From the NCBI GenBank assembly GCA_032718475.1, contig JAUCBJ010008852.1:28720-92719 (forward strand): a stretch of DNA of 64,000 nt, read 5' to 3'. Below the pieces are notes generated by a model. The model had not been told where the DNA came from. It saw nothing but the letters and a program-made list of their open reading frames with translations, and did no database searches. Position 1 is the stretch's first letter. Each line of letters starts with the position of its first letter. This stretch comes from Nemertoderma westbladi (lineage: Eukaryota; Xenacoelomorpha; Nemertodermatida; Nemertodermatidae). Of this stretch, positions 44,869 to 56,740 are shown in pieces. A program made the position numbers and the translations under genes.

Positions 44869-46407
44869 TATGAGAAACAAATTAAAATTGAGCGACTGTA
44901 TCACAAAATCAGGTTTTGAGAAATTTACCCACACCACCAATCAATCAAAGAAAGGGGGACAGTACGTGTTCACCCCTTTTAACCCCCCCCCCCCACCCTT
45001 CCCAACCACCAATACATAACCGCGACATCTACCACCCACGGAAGGGTAGCACGAACTTATTTCCAATCGCACGTTCAATATGCAAAGCCAGGTGGTTTAT
45101 AGGAATATAATAAACGCAGTACTCGTATTCATTATAAGCCTCGTTGCGTTCGTCCTGTTTTGTATTTAAATATATTTCTTAAACGCAGGCTAGGACGTTC
45201 TTTATAATAATAATAACTAGGGATGCGATCAATATGTGAAGCCAGGTGGTTTATATAATAATTTAGTCAACGCAGTACTCGTCTTCATTATATGCCTCGT
45301 TGCGCTCGTCACTTGTCCTGTTTTGTTATAAAATATTTTTCCTAAACGCAGACTGACGATCTTTATACAGTTATAACTATGCGAAGTTTCGAAACTGTGC
45401 GAGTAACTGTTGATACATCTATGTGGATATGTGTGATATGTGGAGATGTGTGATACAACGCCAACGCATCTTATGCCGATGTAGTAATATGGGTATTGAA
45501 ATAATATTAAATTAATGTACACTCTTAAAGCTGCAGCGAAAAAATGTAGCTAATTTCCTAGGTTACATATAAAATAATAATATTATTTTTAAGAACATTA
45601 ATTTTACTACTTTGCAAAAATTCAATTAAAAAATAACCAGACATATACATTGTGGAATAAACTATTTCAGAAGCCTACACAACAGCCATGCCATGGATAG
45701 TATTTATGTTATGATATCTGTCATTTACCTGAGATAGCAATACAACATTTATAGTGAATTTAAAGAATGCTGTCTGGGCTGGAATAGCAATACTGGTTGT
45801 CTATTACTATTCCTCTCTGGTTAGTCTTAGCAACAACTCCCAGCCAGCAGCAGAGACTTGACCAATAATCATTCCCAGCAACTGGGAATGACACACACAT
45901 CCCATCTATGTACCAGCATGTTGGCCAATAAATGAGCAGTATTTAATGAGAATAAATTTTTTTGCCGTTTTAATTACTTTAGATCAATTAAAGACACAAT
46001 TATTAAAGCAAATCACTTGAACTAATTAAAAACTATAATAGAATGGCGTATGGGGATTACATCTGTATAATTTTTAATTATAATTATTTAAATCTTATAC
46101 TGTAAAACAATTAATTTCCTTTAAAAGGCAGGTTGAAAATGGTGTTTTTACCGTAATAACTTAATTAACTAATTAACTGCTATTATCTTAGCTTCTCGAA
46201 GGCCACACTGAAATTCTACTTGGAAAATTTCTAAACTTTTGCCAAACAACATGTGTACCAAGTTTGGATAGATTTCATCAAAGATTGGCCGAGTTATTAA
46301 CGTTTAAAATTGAACACGACAGAACGACAGAACGACAGAACGACAGAACGACAGGTTGATTAATGGTACCACTACGCTAAGGCTCACTCACTTCGTGGCT
46401 CGCCCCA
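44869..46407. mobile_element. 1.54 kb insertion inside gag-pol
   Basis: AT-rich non-coding DNA that separates gag from pol. CAGT stands at both edges (44865-44868 and 46408-46411), a plausible 4-bp target-site duplication. Inside are two diverged copies of a 154-bp repeat (from 45075 and 45229, marked GCCAGGTGGTTTATA and AACGCAGTACTCGT), a 9-C run near 44985, and four copies of ACAGAACG at about 46318-46353. I find no terminal inverted repeats and no protein, so it is an unclassified non-autonomous element. Confidence 0.7.
45075..45382. repeat. 154-bp tandem repeat, two diverged copies
   Basis: Copy 1 begins TCAATATGCAAAGCCAGG and copy 2 TCAATATGTGAAGCCAGG, offset 154 bp. Both share AACGCAGTACTCGT, CCTCGTTGCG and TAAACGCAG landmarks. 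Confidence 0.8.
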
Positions 46408-49400
46408 CAGTAAGGGAAAGTAGGTTAGAGTTGCAAGAAGTGCAGCAAAGTATCGCGCTAGAACGCGATAAATTAGTAAATACACAAAGGGGTATACCAC
46501 CACCCTCGGTAACAATGTGTCAGCCTGTTAGGTCTGAAGTATCTCATGCGCAAGGTGTGGAGCCTACACGCATATATACTGCTAGCGAAGTAGAAACTCC
46601 TATAGTGAACCCTATTAAGGGTAATTATATACCTGTTGATAATGACATTCCCTATAGAGCTGATCATAATCCGAGAAATTTATATACCGATAACTCGATA
46701 TTAAATAACACGATGGCCCAAGAAAGTTTTACGCGCCAAATGGCTAGAACCAAAGCCCGGCAAGCGGTAAAGGTGGGAGAGATCGTCAAGTTCAATGGAG
46801 ATGAGATGAAATGGTTACCTTTTAATGAATATTACAAAGATAACATACAGAACTCTGTACTATCTAATGGAGAGAAACTTAGATTCCTCATAGAGTGCTT
46901 GGAAGGATCTCCCAAGTCAATGGCGTTAAAATTTATTGGACATCCAGACGGATTAAGACAAGTTTGGGACACACTAAACATCAGGTATGGTAATAGGAAT
47001 AATATCGCTAAGTATTTATATGCAAAATTAGTAGCGCCCAGAAAGTTCATCAGCAGTGGGATAATAGAGTTTTCCGATGAGATTCAAGAGATCTGTAGAC
47101 AATTAGATTGGTTAGGTAAGTCTCATGAATACCAAAGTTCTATGGTCATTGGAGCTGTGGCTTCTACTTTACCGAAAGGTGGGGTAGGCACACGCTGGGA
47201 TAAGAAAGTACTATATATGATGGAACAACAACGACGAGACCCTACCATGGCTGATCTCATGTCATTCCTAGATGGAGAAGTGAAATTACAGCTCCTGAAA
47301 CTGTCCAGAGAGAAGACACCGGAAAACAAGGTAAGTGAAAAACCCGTCTCTAGGAGAAAGGTAACACCAGTGTGTTATACAGATGACGGCGAAAGCCAGA
47401 CTTCTCAAGGAGAAGATAGCGGGAAAGACACTGAGAGATCTTATTATGTCAATAAAATGCCTAAAGATCAGGTAAGTAAATTCAAGTCTCGAGCAAATGA
47501 CAGGAGAGAACAGGTAAGAAAAACTCCTCCCACGTCTCCCAAGAGAATTCCGGTGAGAAAGCCCGAAGAAAAGGCAAGTGTACACAATGTGACTCAAAAT
47601 AAGGTAAGTAACATCAAACCGAAATGTGCGCTGTGTGACGGTACCCACCGTTTGAATATGTGTGATGAATTCCTGAAGAAGTCATTAACGGAGAGACGCG
47701 AAGTCATGTGGGATAAGCGGTTATGTTATAATTGCCTCAGACAAGGACACCAACGGCGTACCTGTTTCTCTGACATAAGGTGTGCAAAGTGTGGTGCGAA
47801 ACATCATATCTTGTTGCACACTGAATTCGAGCGAAATAGTCCGAATCAGGTAAGTGATTCCGAGCTACATGTCCAATTCAGTGATGTGAACGACACTGAT
47901 CAATCTGAGATGGAAGGATTCTATACAGACGAGTTCTCCGACGAAAACGAATCCTGTTACATGATAAATACCGCAGTGTATCGAGCACTCACATATGAAA
48001 AGGATACAGACAACGACTTCACTCTAACTACTTCTGAGCGACAACCATCTTGGAAAGAGCCATCTTCCAATGTAGGGATCCGAGAGTTTCCTGTGGTGCA
48101 AGTAAGGGTTCACGGACCTAAGAGGAGTTATGTAGTGAACGCCCTCCTTGACTCCGGTAGTACAGGAACATTCATCGACAAAGAGCTAGCCGAAGATATA
48201 TTTGCTGGACAACCCAAGTTCCAAACTAAGCTCAACATGTCCGGCATTATGCAAGTTTGGAAATCTACAATAACAGCAGATTATTATGTAGGAGCGTTGT
48301 CCACCCCCCAGGACGAACTAGGAGAACATAGCATAAGGTCAGTGAAAATGGTGGCTATAAAGAACTTCGCTACTACTCAAGCAGACCTTTATAATTGGGA
48401 CGAGGATGAGAGCATCCAACATCTTAACATACCTCGATTTCAGACTGATTATCCTGGAGTGCAAATACTCATCGGCCAAAACGCGCATGAGGCGCTAGAG
48501 ACATTAGAGAAACGGCCTGCTCAACCGCAGCCACTACAGACCTATGCGGTAAGAACTAGAGTAGGTTGGTACTTTACTGGCCCTTCCCGTAGAACACTCA
48601 GAGAAAGACTACCGCAAGAGCGCGTCTACCAGGTGAGTGAATGGGAAGATGATACTAGTGAGGGAGACGATTTAACTGAGGGAACCCCATACTCCTCAGA
48701 TAACGACGACATTCACCAGCTTTTTGATGAGGAGAATACCATCGATCTCCTTAAGGAAAACGAGGCTTGGCAAAACCAAGTGAACTTATGTCAACTTCTT
48801 TATCCATCTGAACGAGAAGCTTATAACGACGAGTTAAATGACGTCATTGAGCGTCATAATGCCAAGACTCGAGATGAACATGCCGTACGATTCTTTACGC
48901 AAGAGGCGGTAGAGCCCAATTCCTACGATAAAGCCTTGTCGGTGGAAGAGGAAAGGGCCAAGCAGATCCAAGAGACAACTACACGTTTCCTCAAAGATCA
49001 AGGTAGGTATGAAGTCGGTCTACCTTTCCGCAAGAAAGAACCGAAGTTCATCAATAACAGACCCTTGGCGGAAAAAAGAATCACGCAACTCCATCGACGC
49101 CTTACGGCTAATTCTTCAGCTAAAGCAATGTATCAAACACAGCTGGAGAAATTTATTAGTAAGGGATACGCGGAGAGAGTACCGGAAGAAACACCTGTGA
49201 CTGAAAGAACGTATTACTTAACTCACCATTACGTTCCTAAACTCGGTAAGCCACATGAAGTGAGAGTAGTGTTTGATGGCTCCGCTCTTTACATGGGTCA
49301 ATCCCTTAACTCTGAATTGTTACCCGGACCCAACTTGCTTCAATCTTTGTTGGGAATTCTTTTAAGATTGAGACAATATTCGATTGCTTTCGCCTCCGAT

Positions 49401-51461
49401 ATAGAAGGCATGTTCTTACAAGTCAAGGTGTTAGATAGGGATCGAGATAGTCTACGATTTCTGTGGTGGCCCGAAGGAGACCTCAACCAGAAACCGGTGG
49501 AGTACTGGATGACCATCCAGGCCTTTGGGATAATCTCAAGCCCTTCCAACGCCTGTTCGGTAGTGCGTACCACTGCAGAAGACAACCGAGAGGCCTTCTC
49601 TAAGGAAGTGATCGACAACATCAAGAGAGACATATACATGGACGACAATCTGAAGTCCCTTCCATCAGTTGAGGAAGCCATTGAGGTCGCTAAAGGAACG
49701 GTAGAGTGCTTAAAAAGAGGTGGGTTTCGATTAACAAAATTCACCAGCAACTCCCGTGAGTTTCTGGAGTCGATCCCTGCGGAAGATCGAGGGGCGAAAG
49801 ATCTAGATTTGATCAAAGATGATCTGCCAGAAACCAAGACACTCGGCTTGAAATGGGACACAGAGCGAGATATTCTGTTTTTCCAGCTAAAACAGCGAGA
49901 TAATCCAGTTCGAACCAAACGGATTTGCTTAAGTATACTGAGCACTTATTTCGATCCATTGGGATTTATTAGCCCAGTTATATTGATTGCTCGTAGTTTG
50001 GTACAACAAATGTGGCTTGAAAACCACTCATGGGACGATCCGCTTAAGGGAGAATTATTGAAGAAGTGGATGGAATGGGAAGATTCTCTGCCGGCTATCG
50101 AGGATTTTATAATTTCCCGTTCATATTTTGGTCATGTTCTCCCTACGTATTCCTATCAACTCCATGTGTTTGGAGACGCCAGCGATATGGGAATAGGTAT
50201 AGTAGCCTACCTAAGAGTGGAAACTCCGGATGGAATCAAAGTCGCCTTGGTTACTTCTAAGGCATTAATCAACAACAAGTTGAAAGTTCCTCGAGCGGAG
50301 TTAAAAGCGGCTCTATACGCTACAGCCATCGGCCGGAATGTAACAGAACAGATTGACTATCCATTAGAGAAAACGGTCTATTGGACCGACGCTTTACTCG
50401 TGTTAGAGTATATAACCAATGAAGTCTGTCAGTTCAGCATCTTCGTTACCAACAGGGTAGCCATCATACTTAGTCGCACGACGATGGACCAATGGAGACA
50501 TTGCCCCGGAACGATTAATCCAGCAGACATCGCTTCCCGAGGAGCGACTCCAAAGGAATTGGTAAATACTCCCGAATGGTTAGGAGGACCCGACTTTCTC
50601 TACAGAGAAGAAGAAGAATGGCCTCCCCATCTCACAACAGCAGAGATCAGACAGGCCAAGGGAGCAGAGAAAGTTAAACCCAAAACTCGAGCGAGTAAAT
50701 CGAAGTTGTTTAAACCTGCGGTTGATCTATCTGTATTATTTACTTCCGGAGATGATGCTTTGGATCAGAAACCCACCGCCACGACTAAAGAAGTCTTGGA
50801 AATCCGTGACAAGGATTGGAAATCTGGAATACCAGATATCGCACAAGGACTCTCACCCCTCTTGCAGAGAGCGATACGTCACTACAGTTCCTGGAATCGG
50901 CTCTGTAAAGCTGTCACCTATTTAAAACGATGTTTTCATCATCGTTACTCCGGGACAAAGACCCATAGTGATGATGCTCCATCAACATCTGCACGAGTCC
51001 ATGTTGTTAAAGACCTTCCCCAATACAAGATATCCGACAGGTTTCTAAAGGAGAAGATCAGTTACCAGGAGCATGATGAAACCAACAAACAGATGCTGAG
51101 ACTTCTACAATGTTATGAGGATTCCGATAAGTATTTCCTGTTGTTAAGAAATCCACAGATGCGCTTAAGGGATCGCTTCTCTAGTACCATGATAGATGGG
51201 TTAATACGTGTTGGAGGCAGGCTGACCAACGCCCCATTATCCTTTGACACTAAGTTTCCCATCCTCATTAGAAATCTTGACATACAAATCAAGATAATTG
51301 TAGATGTTCATAGCAAACTGTACCATGCTGGTAGAGAACGAGTTCTGAGCGAAATTCGCACTCGCTACTATTTTTATAAACCCCGTAGGGCTCTGAACCA
51401 AGTTCTTAGGAACTGCATACCCTGTAGGAAAGCATTCAGTAGGCCTTTAACACAGCGATAG
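46408..51461 (+). CDS. pol: BEL/Pao gag-pol: capsid, zinc knuckles, protease, RT, RNase H, integrase N-terminus
   Basis: Open to a TAG at 51459-51461. In order: a DUF1759-type gag segment (about 46785-47230, KWLPFNEYYKDNI); two or three zinc knuckles (47620-47815, including the CCHC motif CYNCLRQGHQRRTC); an aspartic protease with LLDSGSTGTFID (near 48145); a reverse transcriptase with THHYVPKLGKPHEVRVVFDG (near 49220) and the catalytic box YMDDNL (near 49635); the Pao-type peptidase A17 region with LGLKWDTERDILFF (near 49840); RNase H with VFGDASDMGIG (near 50167); and the integrase H2C2 finger (51300-51435, with CIPCRKAF). The first in-frame ATG is at 46515. Upstream codons belong to the interrupted gag. 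The RT and protease look undamaged. Confidence 0.9.
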
Positions 51462-52520
51462 GCAGAATTACCTAGGGAAAGAGTAAGCTTCTATGAACCA
51501 CCCTTTACTAATACCGGTATGGATTTATTTGGCCCTATTGAAGTATATCGTGCCCGGACTATAGTCAAGAGATGGTGTGTCATCTTCGTTTGTATGACTT
51601 GTAGAGCTATCCATCTCGATATGGTAAACGATCTATCCACCAACAGCTTCGTGTTGAGTTTACGACGACAGATCGCTCGTTTCGGAACCAGTAACACGAT
51701 GAGATCGGATAAGGGAACGAACTTCATTGGCGCCAACAACGAAATTCAAGCTTACGTAAAGGACTGGAACAAAAGACAGGTGGACGTTCAGCTAAAGATA
51801 ACAGCGTCTAGCTGGACCTTCAACGCCGCCGACGCCCCTTGGTGGGGAGGAAGTTGGGAGAGATTGATTAGGAGCGTGAAGACTGCGTTCCACTTTATTG
51901 TGCCTTGTCGCGCTTATCTCACCGACGAACTATTGCGGACGTTAATGGAGGAAATCGCCGCCTATCTCAACGAAAGACCGCTTATGCCAGTCTCTTCAAG
52001 TCCTGATTCCCTGGAAGCGCTAACACCCGCACACTTTCTACTGAAGAAACCCGTAGCCATGCTCCCACGATCGGAGATCACAGACGGAGACGAGTACTGC
52101 CGTCGAACCTGGCAACTTATGCAGTTGCTATCCCGTCGTTTCGCTGACCATTTCGAGAAACATTACCTGCCCACTCTACAACTTCGAACTAAGTGGTTTG
52201 CGCAGCAAGAAAACGTCAGCGCTGGAGACATGGTGCTTATTGTGGACCCCGATCTCCCACGTAAGCGATGGCAAACAGGACGTATCATCGAGACTCATAT
52301 CTCGAGCGATGGTTTGGTGCGATCAGTAGAGCTCGTCGTCATGCGTCGTAACTTTAAGAAACCAGGGATAGTCTTTGAGACTCAACAGCTCAATCGCCCA
52401 GTGGGTCGTTTATGTTTACTGGAAAGAGACAGAGAGCTCTCCGGAAACTATGGAAGGCAAGAAACTCTTCCCACGACCACTTCCCTAATCCAACCGACAT
52501 CTAGGGACTCCCCAACTTAA
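51462..52520 (+). CDS. pol: BEL/Pao integrase core and C-terminal domain, behind an in-frame TAG
   Basis: The same frame as the preceding pol segment, cut off only by the TAG at 51459-51461. It contains the integrase catalytic core: first Asp in MDLFGP (51519), second Asp in RSDKGTNFIG (near 51705), and Glu in WWGGSWERL (near 51840). A C-terminal DUF5641-like region follows with DMVLIVDPDLPRKRWQTGRI (near 52230). The stop separates the zinc-binding finger from the core. It could be a simple inactivating mutation, or a readthrough signal if other copies share it. Confidence 0.88.
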   Translation, partial: AELPRERVSFYEPPFTNTGMDLFGPIEVYRARTIVKRWCVIFVCMTCRAIHLDMVNDLSTNSFVLSLRRQIARFGTSNTMRSDKGTNFIGANNEIQAYVKDWNKRQVDVQLKITASSWTFNAADAPWWGGSWERLIRSVKTAFHFIVPCRAYLTDELLRTLMEEIAAYLNERPLMPVSSSPDSLEALTPAHFLLKKPVAMLPRSEITDGDEYCRRTWQLMQLLSRRFADHFEKHYLPTLQLRTKWFAQQENVSAGDMVLIVDPDLPRKRWQTGRIIETHISSDGLVRSVELVVMRRNFKKPGIVFETQQLNRPVGRLCLLERDRELSGNYGRQETLPTTTSLIQPTSRDSPT

Positions 52521-54164
52521 TATCGTTCGGAGTGGGCGTGTGACTCTATTATTTTATATTATTTTATTATTTTTATATTTATGTATGTATTACTATGTAA
52601 TTTTATTATAATCGTTTTATTTAATTTAGTAGAATATTATTTAGCGATTATTTTGTAGAATAGTGCAATATATTCGTGTTTATTGCGTACGTAATTACTT
52701 ATATTATATTTAGTGCGACGGCGAAAAATAATTCTTTTTCTCTTTCCTTACTGTCCGTATTATATTATAAATACGTAACTACAGTAAGATGAAATGTCCG
52801 TACTTATTAAAGTACAATAAAGCCACTACTATATTTAAGTATTATTGGTAGGCAGAGTATTAGGAATGCAAAGTTCAGATCCTCGTGTCTCGGCTAAACC
52901 AAGCTCTGGGTAGACCTTGGAAACGACTTGCCTCTTCACACTGACATTGCTTCGTGCGATATTGCTCTCATACCGTATATTAAATAATACATATAGTAGC
53001 GTGATGTCCCTTTAACAGTAGCGTATAACGCAAAATAAATCTGTTAAACCCTTTAACCATCTGTAATTCTAGTCTATTAAGATATCGCGGCACCCACCGA
53101 TATACTTGAAAGACAAATTCTAGAATCAGTGGTTAACGTCCCCAGACAAGTTCTGGAATAAATCGGTGCCCATCTCAAATATTAATTATTTAATATTTGC
53201 AAATCTAATAAGTCAAAATCTGTAAAATTCAGATCCTTCAACAATTCTAGTCAATTAAGATATCGTAGCATTTACCGATATTCTTAAAAGACAATTGTCA
53301 TAGAATTAAGGATCTTGTGTCCCCAGACATATTCTAGAATCAAAATATGTCCATTTAATTATCAAATAATAAAATTTCAGGGAATAATTTAAATTCATGC
53401 CTTTTAATGAATTTAATAAATTGCCATTTTTACGCAATTTATAACATTCCCAAAATTCCATTAATTAATAGATCAAGGGAGCGGAGATTTATCTTATTAT
53501 GCATATGAGTGTGCGAAAGTCTCCCAAACATAGTCAATAGCCGATAAAATTCATAAAGTCATGTATAAAACAGAACATTGACTATTAAAGAATACTATTA
53601 AATAACATCCCAGATCTGTATGCATTGGAATTACCCTAATTCTACCGCTAGCTTTGCATAATGTCACCATAGCAACAACCACGCTAGAATTAGAATTGAG
53701 TTAAAAGAACAATAGAAAGCTTGTCCCATTGAATAGCATAGGGAATAAATAGCGCACTACTAGTATCCAAGGATACATAATAATACAGTGACATTCTGGA
53801 AGGCATTGACTAACGGACAAATGGCCCGAATGTGCGTAGTTGTGACCAGTTGTGTGGTATTTGTGAGTTTATAGGTGAATGTTACTGCTAAAGTGTGTTT
53901 ACAGTAGCTAGTCGCAATCGTAAAAGTAACCTAACTCTCCAAGGAAAACCTGAAGTACATCTAAGCCTTTGGGACGGACAGTTGAGTGACTTGTGCCGGT
54001 TGTCGTTGTCGTTGTACGGCTATGTCGTTGGCGAAAGTACAGCGGCGACGACACATCGGCGCTGAGGATCTCGTACTGTCCGGGGGTTGATTGGGGTAGG
54101 CAGCGACGCCCGCTCGCCTAAATATAAACTCATTATAATATGGATAAACTCATATATAGCAGAT

Positions 54165-54468
54165 ATGACGGAGTTGATAGAAGATGGTCTTGGTATCGGG
54201 GAGCGATATACTCTACTTTTACAAGCGTTTGTTGATAGCTTAATACGCGTCGACGTTAGTCCAACTGCTGCGGAGGACGATGATCGTTATATCGAACCTC
54301 CAATGTCCCAAGAGCAGCTCGCGCGAGTTGGACTATAGAAAATTCGCTGCTCGATATACGCAGCGTAATGGTACGTATATGGGCTTCTTAACTACTGATC
54401 ATCCTATCGATTTACACAATACGGACTATGTCGACTATATATCCTGCCCAGCGGAGTCGGAACCATAA
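54165..54468 (+). CDS. Small acidic candidate protein in the BEL/Pao 3' region
   Basis: A frame from ATG 54165 gives MTELIEDGLGIGERYTLLLQ followed by an acidic stretch (AAEDDDRYIEPP), ending at 54338. A second frame overlapping it runs to 54468 and ends YDYVDYISCPAESEP-like. The two could be one protein of about 100 residues split by a single frameshift near 54320-54335. I recognise no family, and coding status is uncertain. Confidence 0.3.
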
Positions 54469-55286
54469 ACTGAAATTCGAATGCGAAAATTCTATTCGAA
54501 ATCGGCTCGAAAGAAAAGACATTAAAGAAACAAATAAACGCGGTAACTCCAACATATATTTGGAATTCTTGACAGAAGCATTGTAACAACAAATAAATAT
54601 CATCCGCGTTTCCCCTACCAGACGTGCGTCTTTGGTATTATTACGGTAAATGCCCTAGACCCAGCCAATAGGCGGAGGGACATAAACATCAACGGAAACG
54701 TTGTGTTGAACACGGTTGTGTTCGTTGTATTTGCTGGAGTTTCGAGCAAAACTTGTTTGGCGTATCACCTATGCTCGCTCGGCTCTAGCGGTCCTAGAGT
54801 GAGCCTGCGATCGGAGTCCCGGAATACTCGGTCAAGCCTCCTCATTCCTTAGTTGGACCTCAGACCTGCGATCCTGGTGGTGTCGCGGATCCTCGCGGAC
54901 GGTATTCACTGTTCAAGATCTAGTGCTACCCTAACAATTAATCAGTAACACTCCGACAGTGATTTCTAGCTAGCCGCCCACCTTACCTAGCCGGATTATG
55001 ACGCAGACACCTAATATCACTATCCAACCGTATGGTCGTCCCGTTTAACGCAATACAACCCTTCATCAAGGTGAAGGAGAGCGTTGTACGAAGCGAGTTA
55101 AACGCTATTCTATAAAGATCAAAAAAGAAACCTGCGTTTGTTCAGATAAACGTAAGTTATAACAGTAAGTCCAATCGATAAACGAATTGGCCTTATCTCA
55201 GTTCGATTGGGAAATCTCGAATCTCAAAGAAGATATCAAGCTTAGAAAACCCTATTCTCTGCGAGAGTTTTGGACGAACGTATCCC

Positions 55287-55493
55287 ATGACAAGCGGAGG
55301 AAAATCAGCTCGAGGAGAAGCATATCGAAATGGACGAGACACCGACCGTAAACCCAAACCTTCTAATGCAATCATATTGCACCCTTCACCCAGGAGTTAT
55401 GGCCCTCCTAGTAAAGTGGCTCCCCCCAAAGAGAAAAAGACTCTGGCTAACTTTAAAAAACTGCGTAAACGCCGTCCGCGCAAGAAAGACTAA
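55287..55493 (+). CDS. Small basic candidate protein near the 3' LTR
   Basis: ATG 55287 opens 68 codons: MTSGGKSARGEAYRNGRD, then a Pro/Ser segment and a strongly basic tail FKKLRKRRPRKKD. The frame stays open some way upstream of the ATG. It could be an accessory nucleic-acid-binding or nuclear-targeting peptide, possibly reached by splicing, or it may be chance. No homolog comes to mind. Confidence 0.3.
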   Translation: MTSGGKSARGEAYRNGRDTDRKPKPSNAIILHPSPRSYGPPSKVAPPKEKKTLANFKKLRKRRPRKKD

Positions 55494-55571
55494 CTGTTTA
55501 GAGTATTTATGTATATTAGAAATTGTGATTTTGTATATTTTATAGACTTAAATCCCATTTTCTGGGAGCGG

Positions 55572-56735
55572 TGTAAAAGCTTTTGTGGGATAACTGATTC
55601 GTTTGCCTTGTTAACCAGTTCCCCCCCAGGCGCTGAATACTCTAAAAGGGGATCTATAACTCGAATAGCACAAGCTACCGGCTGATTGGCTGATTCGCTG
55701 TGCGAAGGGATCTGGGCTACGTTTGATTGTCCAACCAGCTTGGGAAAGTATCTGCCAATAGGATTTGAGTTGATTTTGATTTCGACCTATCACAGATCTA
55801 CTGAACTGAATTTCCTATCTGTATGCTCTTTCTCTGTGTTGGGTGGAAGCCTTTGTAAATAAGGTTATTCTTATCAGTTTTCAGTGTTGTTGGTCTTTCT
55901 TTCCTAAGCCAGGAGAGAACGGCTTGTAAATATTTTGTGCTTTTCTGTTTTAGTCCAACACTAGTAGGCTTAATTATAAAGGGCATATATCCGTTATCAA
56001 ACCAACACTTAATATCAAACTAATGAACTTAACACACACGGAATCACTGTGCATACTTTTATATTGTTATACTGCTATTTACTGTCAGTTCTTCATAATA
56101 ATGGTTGATGAATTATTATATTTGGAATAACGATAAATAACCCCGAAACCCAATATTCTTGATATACCGAAGGTAAGAGAGAAAGGTTACATATAACGAT
56201 TGTGACTTATGTTAAAGTGGTTTGAAGTGAATCTAATGTTATTTGATAGACCCTACATGAGTCAGTCCGTGTTCCTTTTATATATAACTAAAATCAGTGA
56301 AGATCGGCAGATCAGTGTGCAGTATTGTGCAGCATTGTGTATGAGTGAGCCTGATAACGAAGCATTTCCTAAAGAATGCGCCATATATGTGAATTATAAC
56401 TAAGCCATATCGTTGTGAGTAGTTTAAGTCATAACTCTGTTTATATAGATAGAGCGCCACGTCCTAAAGGAACTGTTAATATTTCCCGAAGGTGAATAAT
56501 ATTGTCAGAGATTATATAATACTGTCAGTCGAATAATACATTAGGCTTACATAGCAATAAAATTAAGCCGTCGAACCCAATCTCCCGGGTATATCCAGCG
56601 GGTGAATGATCGCGCACAGATTGGTTTCGACTAGTGTAGTGAATTAAATACTTGTCATAGACTAAATGTGATTTATTATCTAGAAGACATCCTAATTTGG
56701 CGGGTTAAACTGCCAAAGGTCTAAAAGCGCGAACA
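55572..56735 (+). repeat. 3' LTR of the BEL/Pao element
   Basis: 1164 bp, about 99.7% identical to the 5' LTR, with the same TG...CA ends. Confidence 0.93.
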
Positions 56736-56740
56736 GAGCT
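56736..56740. repeat. Right target-site duplication GAGCT
   Basis: An exact copy of the five bases before the 5' LTR. Confidence 0.9.

Larger units (their letters stand above)
52521..55571 (+). other. Long 3' region of the BEL/Pao element
   Basis: 3 kb between pol and the 3' LTR. No envelope-like frame with signal peptide and transmembrane helix is visible. It contains direct repeats around ATTCTAGTC(A/T)ATTAAGATATCG near 53068 and 53243, and two small candidate frames listed below. The purine-rich GGGAGCGG directly before the 3' LTR may act as polypurine tract. Confidence 0.6.
39441..56735 (+). mobile_element. BEL/Pao LTR retrotransposon, 17.3 kb, recently inserted
   Basis: Flanked by LTRs of 1163 and 1164 bp that begin TGTAAAAGC and end GCGCGAACA, and by the 5-bp duplication GAGCT on both sides. 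Domain order inside is gag, zinc knuckles, aspartic protease, RT, RNase H, integrase zinc finger, integrase core: the BEL/Pao order, with integrase after RNase H. The element is much longer than the usual 5-10 kb for the family. The surplus comes from a 2.25 kb leader with an internal duplication, a 1.54 kb insertion in gag-pol and a 3 kb 3' region. An in-frame TAG and the insertion mean that this copy is not intact. The LTRs differ at about four positions, so insertion was recent. Confidence 0.95.

Noticed and set aside
52521-55571. Envelope gene in the BEL/Pao element
   Set aside because: No long frame, signal peptide, cleavage site or transmembrane anchor is visible in this region.
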